Below are positions 6,255-10,867 of a DNA stretch of 10,867 bases, piece by piece. The DNA lies in assembly GCA_016210805.1 (NCBI GenBank), contig JACQTL010000065.1, positions 1-10,867 on the forward strand. The letters run 5' to 3'. The stretch comes from Actinomycetota bacterium (GTDB taxonomy: Bacteria > Actinomycetota > UBA4738 > G016210805). The notes below the pieces were generated by a model that did no database searches, was not told the origin of the DNA, and was given only the letters and a program-made list of their open reading frames with translations. How positions within the stretch are numbered: position 1 is the stretch's first letter; each line of letters begins with the position of its first letter. The position numbers and the translations under genes are program-made.

Positions 6255-6260
6255 GGAGGT
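6255..6260 (+). promoter_or_regulatory. ribosome binding site that decides the moxR start
   Basis: GGAGGT is a full anti-Shine-Dalgarno match ending six bases before GTG at 6267. The upstream ATG at 6240 has no such site and overlaps a -10 element. Two further GTG codons at 6273 and 6279 are possible but less well spaced. Confidence 0.65.
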
Positions 6261-6266
6261 GGGGGC

Positions 6267-7253
6267 GTGGAGGTGGGCGTGGAGCAGCGCACGGCGACCG
6301 ACTGGGAGCACTTCGCGGAGCGCTTCCGGGCCATCGAGGAGAACGTGGACCGGGTGGTCCAGGGCAAGAGGCGCGAGGTGCGGCTGGTGGTCGCCGGCCT
6401 CGTCGCCGAGGGCCACATCCTCATCGAGGACGTCCCCGGGGTCGGCAAGACGATGCTGGCCAAGGCCCTGGCCCGCTCGATCGACTGCTCGTTCCGCCGG
6501 ATCCAGTTCACCCCCGACCTGCTGCCCTCCGACGTCACGGGGGTGAACGTCTTCAACCAGGAGCAGGGCGACTTCGACTTCAAGCCGGGGGCCATCTTCG
6601 CCAACATCGTGCTCGGCGACGAGATCAACCGGGCCAGCCCCAAGACCCAGTCCGCCCTCCTGGAGAGCATGGAGGAGCGGCAGGTGACCGTGGACACCGA
6701 GACCTACCAGCTCGGCTCCCCGTTCATGGTGATCGCCACCCAGAACCCGATCGAGCACGAGGGGACCTACCCCCTCCCAGAGGCCCAGCTCGACCGGTTC
6801 ATGATGCGCGTGTCGCTCGGCTACCCCGACGCGGACGCCGAGATGGACATCCTGGCCACCCACGGGGTGGCCTCGACGCTCGAGGACATCGGGCCCGTCA
6901 CCGACGCCCCCGGGGTGACCGGCCTGATCCGCATGGCCAGGGAGGTCCACGTGGCCCCAACCCTCCGCCGCTACGTCGTCGACCTCTCCGACGCGACCCG
7001 CCGGCACCCCGACGTCTACCTGGGGGCCAGCCCCCGGGCCTCGATCATGCTCCTGCGCGCCTCCCGGGCCCTGGCCGCCTCGGACGGCCGGGACTACGTG
7101 ATCCCCGACGACGTGAAGGCCCTGGCCGCCTCGGTCCTCACCCACCGGCTGATCGCCACGGCCGACGCCTCGATGCGGGGCCGGTCGGTGGGCGTGATCC
7201 TCGATGAGCTCCTGGACGAGGTGCCCGTACCCGTGAAGGGGAAGACGGCCTAG
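6267..7253 (+). CDS. MoxR family AAA+ ATPase
   Basis: MoxR ATPases are cytoplasmic AAA+ chaperone-like proteins, usually encoded beside DUF58 or VWA proteins, and thought to activate or assemble membrane or metal-dependent partners. From GTG at 6267 the protein has 328 residues, normal for the family. It shows the Walker A core GVGKT at 58-62 (within EDVPGVGKT), Walker B DEIN at 118-121 followed by RASPKTQ, the sensor-1 region ATQNP at 157-161, and EGTYPLPEAQLDRF around 165-178, which is diagnostic of MoxR. The C-terminal lid follows. The stop codon is directly followed by the DUF58 start, with no spacer. Three signals agree on the start: the ribosome site at 6255-6260, the -10 at 6236 and the family length. 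The client protein is unknown. Confidence 0.95.
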   Translation: MEVGVEQRTATDWEHFAERFRAIEENVDRVVQGKRREVRLVVAGLVAEGHILIEDVPGVGKTMLAKALARSIDCSFRRIQFTPDLLPSDVTGVNVFNQEQGDFDFKPGAIFANIVLGDEINRASPKTQSALLESMEERQVTVDTETYQLGSPFMVIATQNPIEHEGTYPLPEAQLDRFMMRVSLGYPDADAEMDILATHGVASTLEDIGPVTDAPGVTGLIRMAREVHVAPTLRRYVVDLSDATRRHPDVYLGASPRASIMLLRASRALAASDGRDYVIPDDVKALAASVLTHRLIATADASMRGRSVGVILDELLDEVPVPVKGKTA

Positions 7254-8492
7254 ATGCCTTCCACGCGGGGGCTGGTCGTCGTGGGCGCCGGCCTGTTCCT
7301 GTGGCTCGGCGCCCGGCTGGTCGGCTCCCCCGACCTGCACATCGTGGCCGTGGGGGTCGTGCTCCTCCCCGTCGCCGCCGCCCTGTTCGCCCGGTGGAAC
7401 CGGCAGCGCCTGACCATGGTCAGGAGGCTGTCGTCCGCCCGGGCCGCCCTGGGGCAGCGGATCACCGTCGAGCTCGAGGTCCAGAACCGGTCCGGCGCCC
7501 CGACGTCCTTCCTGCTGCTCGAGGACCGGCTCCCGGCCTCGCTGGGCCGCTCGGCCCGGATGGTCCTCACCGGCCTCCCCGGGCGAGGGTCCCAGCGGGT
7601 GGGGTACTCGATCGTCTGCCGGGCCAGGGGCCGGTACCACCTCGGGCCGGCGACGCTCGACATCTCCGACCCCTTCGCCCTGTCCCGGGTCCGGATGGAG
7701 TTCCCCCACCGGGACGAGCTGGTGGTGTACCCGGAGGTCGAGCCCCTCCGGGCCATCGTGGCCGCCCCGTACGGGTCGGGGTCCGGCGATTCCACGACCC
7801 GCCACCTGTTCCGCACGGGCGAGGAGTTCTACACGATGCGCGAGTACCAGATGGGCGACGACCTCCGCCGGATCCACTGGCCCAGCGTGGCCCGTCGGGG
7901 ACGGCTGATGATCCGCCAGGACGAGTCGGCTCGCCGGTCGACGGCGACGATCTTCCTGGACACCCGGGTCAGCACCTTCGGGCAGACGGGCATGCCGGCC
8001 TTCGAGAAGGCCGTCTCCGTGGCCGCGTCGGTCGGCTCGTTCCTGTCGGCGAGCGGCTTCGCCCTCCGCCTGGCCACCCCCCAGGCCGCCCCGGCGCCGG
8101 TCACCGTGGACACCCTCCTGGAGAACCTGGCCGGCGCGGCCCACACCCCGACCAGGGCCCTGGGCCAGGCCCTCCTCCCGCTCCGCTCCGGGTCGCTGTC
8201 CGGATCCACCCTCGTGGTGGTTTCGGCCCCCCCACCCCCGGCCGAGATCGCCGCGCTGACCCGTTCGGGCACGGCCTTCGCCGGGAGGATCGCCATCCTG
8301 ATCCATCCGACCGACCCGGCCACGCTGCCGCCCGAGCCCGCGGCGCAGCTCGAGCAGGCCGCGTCCACCGCACGGCTGTCGCTGGCCCGGGCGGGCTGGG
8401 AGGTCTTCGTCCTCCCGCCGCAGGGGAGGTTGCAGGACGTATGGCGCGTCAACAGGACCAAGCTCCTCGTCTCCTCCGCTCCCTCCAGGTAG
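7254..8492 (+). CDS. DUF58 domain-containing membrane-anchored protein
   Basis: The 412-residue protein has two hydrophobic N-terminal segments (about 6-24 and 27-47). A β-rich middle region follows, then the DUF58 signature REYQMGDDLRRIHW at 196-209 with ARRGRLMIRQDE next to it. The part after it (ATIFLDTR from about 231) resembles the start of a VWA-like fold, which DUF58 proteins are thought to have. The genetic partnership with MoxR ATPases and transglutaminase-like membrane proteins is well known, but the biochemical role is not. The ATG at 7254 abuts the moxR stop. There is only a weak AAGGGG upstream, so translation is probably coupled to moxR. Its last 52 bases overlap the next gene in another frame. 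The alternating hydrophobic ends suggest that the bulk faces the cytoplasm, where MoxR could reach it; that is inference. Confidence 0.92.
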   Translation: MPSTRGLVVVGAGLFLWLGARLVGSPDLHIVAVGVVLLPVAAALFARWNRQRLTMVRRLSSARAALGQRITVELEVQNRSGAPTSFLLLEDRLPASLGRSARMVLTGLPGRGSQRVGYSIVCRARGRYHLGPATLDISDPFALSRVRMEFPHRDELVVYPEVEPLRAIVAAPYGSGSGDSTTRHLFRTGEEFYTMREYQMGDDLRRIHWPSVARRGRLMIRQDESARRSTATIFLDTRVSTFGQTGMPAFEKAVSVAASVGSFLSASGFALRLATPQAAPAPVTVDTLLENLAGAAHTPTRALGQALLPLRSGSLSGSTLVVVSAPPPPAEIAALTRSGTAFAGRIAILIHPTDPATLPPEPAAQLEQAASTARLSLARAGWEVFVLPPQGRLQDVWRVNRTKLLVSSAPSR

Positions 8493-10783
8493 GGGCGGTC
8501 GGGCTGCTGGCCGCCTCGGCGGCCCTGGCCTTCTCGCGCGTCTTCGTGGCGGGGGACGTGGCGCTGCGCCTGGTCGCCGTGGCCCTCGGGTCGGTGGCCC
8601 TGGCCTGGGCCCTCGAGCGGCGGATGCTCCTGGTGGCCACCCTGGTCAGCACGGCCGGCCTGCTCGTGACGCTCGGGATCGCCGTGTTCCCGGACACCAC
8701 CTTCTACGGGCTCCCCACCCTCCACACTTACCACTCGATCCTCGACGCCCTGGGCAAGGTGGGGCCCCAGGCCCGGGTCGAGGCGGCCCCCACCCTCTCC
8801 CTGGAGCCCCTCCTGGTGGGGGCGGTCACCGCGGTGTGGACGGCGGCCTTCTCGGCCCACGCCCTGGCCGTCCGGTCGGGGAGCCCCTTCCTCGCCGTGC
8901 TCCCCCCCGCCGCCCTGCTCGCGTTCGCCAGCATCGTGATGGAGGACGGGGCCCGACCGCTCTACGCGCTCGTGTTCCTGGGCTCCGTCCTGCTGGTGCT
9001 CTTCGCCGACGCCCTCCAGCGCATCTCCCAGTGGGGCCCGATCCGACCCTGGTCGGCCTACACCCGGCGCCCCCTGGCCCGGAGCACGACCCGGGGGGCC
9101 CGGCGGCTGGGGGTGGCCGTGCTGGCCGTGGCGGCCCTGGCCCCCGGCATCCTCCCGGGGTTCCGGGCGCCCCCGATCGTCGAGATCGACAGCTCGGCCG
9201 CGGGGGTCTCCTCGGTCAACCCTCTGGTCTCGGTGGCGGCCAGCCTCCAGCGGGACGACCCCGTGGAGCTGTTCACGGTCTCCTCCACCTCGCTCCAGGG
9301 CGTCTCCGTGGCCACCTACTGGCGGATGCTCGCCCTGGACCGCTTCGACGGGACCGTGTGGGACACGGACGACATCCGGGCCGAGAACGGCCGGCCCCTC
9401 CCCGGCGGGGGGCGGCTCTCTGACGACCCGGTCCCGGCGGACGCCGTCGTCGTGGAGCAGCGCTTCGTGATCACCGGGATGCGGGCCACCCCCTGGCTCC
9501 CCATGGCCTACGTCCCCCAGGCCCTCCTCATGCCGGGGGGCGAGCTCCTCTACGACGACGAGGCCACGATGGTCGTGGCCTCCGACGGGATCGGCCCCGG
9601 CGACGCGTACGCGGTCCAGTCCGCCGTCCCCGTGCCCAGCCCGGCCGTCCTGGACCGGACGGTGGGCTTCGGGGGCCGGGAGCTCGAGCCGTACCTCCGG
9701 CTGCCCGAGAACACGCCCGAGGAGGTCTACCGGATCGCCAGGGAGCTCACCGCTGGAGAGCCGAGCGTGTTCCGCAAGGTCCTGGCCGTCCAGGACCACC
9801 TCCTCACGTTCACCTACGACGAGACCGTGACCCCGGGGACCGAGGTCAACGCGATGGTCGACTTCCTGACCCGGACCCGGCGCGGGTTCTGCCAGCAGTT
9901 CGCCGGGTCCATGGCCGTGCTGCTCCGGGCCCTGGGGATCCCGTCACGGGTGGCCGTGGGCTTCGTGGCCGGCGCCCGGAGCCCCGCCGACGGCCTGTAC
10001 CACGTGACGTCGGACGACGCGCACAGCTGGGTGGAGGTGTACTTCCCCGGCCAGGGCTGGCTGGCCTTCGAGCCCACGCCCGGCCGCTCGAACCCCCTGG
10101 CCTCCCGGTACCAGCGCGAGCCGGCCCCCGCGGGACCGTCGCCGGCGTGGTGCGCCACCCAGGGCTGCCCGCCCGGCGTGGTGGAGAGCGCCGAGGCGGT
10201 GCTCGGTGCGGTCGTGGGCGGGGTGGGACGCGGAGGCCGGGCCGAGCGGATCTCGAACCTCGAGGAGCTCGACGCCCGGCGGTCGGGGGCCGGTTCGGGA
10301 GGCACCACGCTCCCCGGCGCTGGCGCCACGGGGGCCGGTCCCGCGGACCGGGGGCTCCCGATGTGGGGGGGCGTGCTCCTGGCCCTCGGTCTCGTCCTGG
10401 CCATCGCGGCCCTCGTCCCCATGGGGAGGGCGGCGTGGCGCCGCAGGCAGATCCGCCGGGCCCGGGAGCCCCGCGAGGTGGTGCTCGCCGCGTACCGCGT
10501 GTTCCAGGCCCGGGCCGGGGAGGTCGGCCTGGGCCGGCGCCCCGGCGAGACGCTGTGGGAGCACCGCACCAGGCTCCTGGGGATCGTCGAGCTCTCCGAT
10601 GGGCACCTCGACCGGCTCACCGGGATCGCCGGGCGGGCCGCCTACTCGATCCGGCCGGTCAGCGAGACCCTGGCCCAGGAGGCCGTGCTGGCCGCCCGCA
10701 CCGCGTCCCGGGACGTCAGGCGGAGCGTGTCACGGGGCCGGCGGCTGGCCGGACACTACCGCCTCCTCCGCAGGACCCCCTAG
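8441..10783 (+). CDS. TgpA-like transglutaminase-domain membrane protein (DUF3488, transglutaminase core, DUF4129)
   Basis: The 780-residue protein has about seven N-terminal membrane spans within residues 15-239 (TgpA/DUF3488 type) and a large outside region of about 240-640. One further span at 641-665 leads to a cytoplasmic DUF4129-like tail rich in charged residues. The papain-like transglutaminase core has C484 (GFCQQF) and H528 (DDAHSWVEVY). The third triad position is E544 in FEPTPG, where aspartate is classical. A proline-rich linker after the core has C571 and C576 (CX4C), which may form a disulfide outside the cell. The homologue TgpA in Pseudomonas is an essential inner-membrane protein with periplasmic activity; the substrate here is unknown. 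The ATG at 8441 lies inside the DUF58 gene, with GGGGAGGT (8423-8430) ten bases upstream. The same frame is open far to the left but is the shadow of DUF58 there. Confidence 0.93.
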   Translation: MARQQDQAPRLLRSLQVGAVGLLAASAALAFSRVFVAGDVALRLVAVALGSVALAWALERRMLLVATLVSTAGLLVTLGIAVFPDTTFYGLPTLHTYHSILDALGKVGPQARVEAAPTLSLEPLLVGAVTAVWTAAFSAHALAVRSGSPFLAVLPPAALLAFASIVMEDGARPLYALVFLGSVLLVLFADALQRISQWGPIRPWSAYTRRPLARSTTRGARRLGVAVLAVAALAPGILPGFRAPPIVEIDSSAAGVSSVNPLVSVAASLQRDDPVELFTVSSTSLQGVSVATYWRMLALDRFDGTVWDTDDIRAENGRPLPGGGRLSDDPVPADAVVVEQRFVITGMRATPWLPMAYVPQALLMPGGELLYDDEATMVVASDGIGPGDAYAVQSAVPVPSPAVLDRTVGFGGRELEPYLRLPENTPEEVYRIARELTAGEPSVFRKVLAVQDHLLTFTYDETVTPGTEVNAMVDFLTRTRRGFCQQFAGSMAVLLRALGIPSRVAVGFVAGARSPADGLYHVTSDDAHSWVEVYFPGQGWLAFEPTPGRSNPLASRYQREPAPAGPSPAWCATQGCPPGVVESAEAVLGAVVGGVGRGGRAERISNLEELDARRSGAGSGGTTLPGAGATGAGPADRGLPMWGGVLLALGLVLAIAALVPMGRAAWRRRQIRRAREPREVVLAAYRVFQARAGEVGLGRRPGETLWEHRTRLLGIVELSDGHLDRLTGIAGRAAYSIRPVSETLAQEAVLAARTASRDVRRSVSRGRRLAGHYRLLRRTP

Positions 10784-10793
10784 ACGGGGCGGG

Positions 10794-10867
10794 TCAGGAG
10801 GCGGTGCTCCAGGCCTCCTTCGCGGCCTCCTGGAGGGCCCTCACGAACCGGTCGCGGTCCTCGCGGA
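10794..10867 (-). CDS. C-terminal fragment of a convergent gene, product unknown
   Basis: On the minus strand a frame enters from the right edge and gives 23 residues before a TGA at 10796-10794. The visible tail has a charged, helical character (REDRDRF, then ALQEAAKEAW) and ends STAS. This looks like a natural C-terminus. It lies tail-to-tail with the transglutaminase gene, only 10 bases away. Too little is present to name a family, and it could still be a chance open frame. Confidence 0.45.
   Translation of the reverse strand, partial: REDRDRFVRALQEAAKEAWSTAS

Larger units (their letters stand above)
5809..6266. other. 458-base divergent intergenic region between the HNH and moxR genes
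   Basis: No convincing gene lies here. Frames open through it on both strands are GC-driven and lack family similarity that I recognise. It contains the leftward HNH promoter (5828-5836), a rightward promoter-like pair overlapping an inverted repeat (5905-5935), a second rightward -10 near a small dyad (5972-5984) and the moxR-proximal -10 (6236-6241). The block from about 6000 to 6230 is GC-rich, and I see nothing else in it that I can support. Confidence 0.7.

Noticed and set aside
7301..8440. An apparent N-terminal extension of the transglutaminase protein, open for 380 codons before 8441
   Set aside because: It lies wholly over the DUF58 gene in another frame, is low-complexity Pro/Gly/Arg/Ala sequence and has no family similarity. 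The ATG at 8441 starts the expected membrane domain.
6066..9799. Long minus-strand open frames opposite the moxR, DUF58 and transglutaminase genes
   Set aside because: They are shadows created by high third-position GC; the plus-strand frames carry complete family motifs.
10807..10835. CTCCAGG/CCTGGAG inverted repeat downstream of the transglutaminase gene, possible terminator
   Set aside because: The 15-base loop is long, no T-tract follows, and it falls within the probable coding end of the convergent gene. No terminator can be supported between 10783 and 10794.

Overview
The window is very GC-rich DNA with dense, mostly overlapping genes that often start with GTG. It reads as part of a chromosome of a member of the Actinomycetota; the class cannot be fixed from the sequence alone. 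It is core cell-envelope territory and shows no mobile element, CRISPR array, rRNA or tRNA.

Left two thirds, minus strand: the head of a division and cell wall (dcw) cluster, transcribed right to left. In transcription order it holds mraZ (5193-4756), an unnamed 44-residue single-span membrane protein (4759-4625), rsmH/mraW (4620-3742), an FtsL/DivIC-like small bitopic protein (3745-3356), the class B transpeptidase ftsI/pbpB (3359-1629) and murE (1391 to beyond the left edge). From mraZ to ftsI the genes are joined by 4-base stop/start overlaps or a 4-base gap, so they look like one translationally coupled operon. murE is set apart by 237 bases that carry a hairpin and a candidate promoter. 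MurE has the DNPR signature of enzymes adding meso-diaminopimelate, so meso-DAP peptidoglycan is predicted.

Middle: upstream of mraZ, on the same strand, is an HNH endonuclease gene (5808-5314) with its own nearly leaderless promoter. Between it and the next gene lie 458 non-coding bases (5809-6266). These hold that promoter, a perfect 8+8 inverted repeat at 5916-5935 placed where it could act as an operator, and two or three candidate rightward promoters.

Right third, plus strand: a compact MoxR ATPase (6267-7253), DUF58 protein (7254-8492) and TgpA-like transglutaminase membrane protein (8441-10783) operon, divergent from the dcw block. The three genes abut or overlap. MoxR is probably a cytoplasmic AAA+ chaperone, DUF58 a membrane-anchored VWA-like partner, and the third protein places a papain-like transglutaminase domain outside the membrane. 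The substrate is unknown. Proximity to the dcw cluster suggests, but does not show, a role in envelope remodelling. At the right edge the C-terminus of a convergent minus-strand gene is cut off.

Most genes are familiar families. The best candidates for something undescribed are the 44-residue glycine-zipper membrane protein inside the dcw operon and the inverted-repeat operator in the divergent intergenic region.
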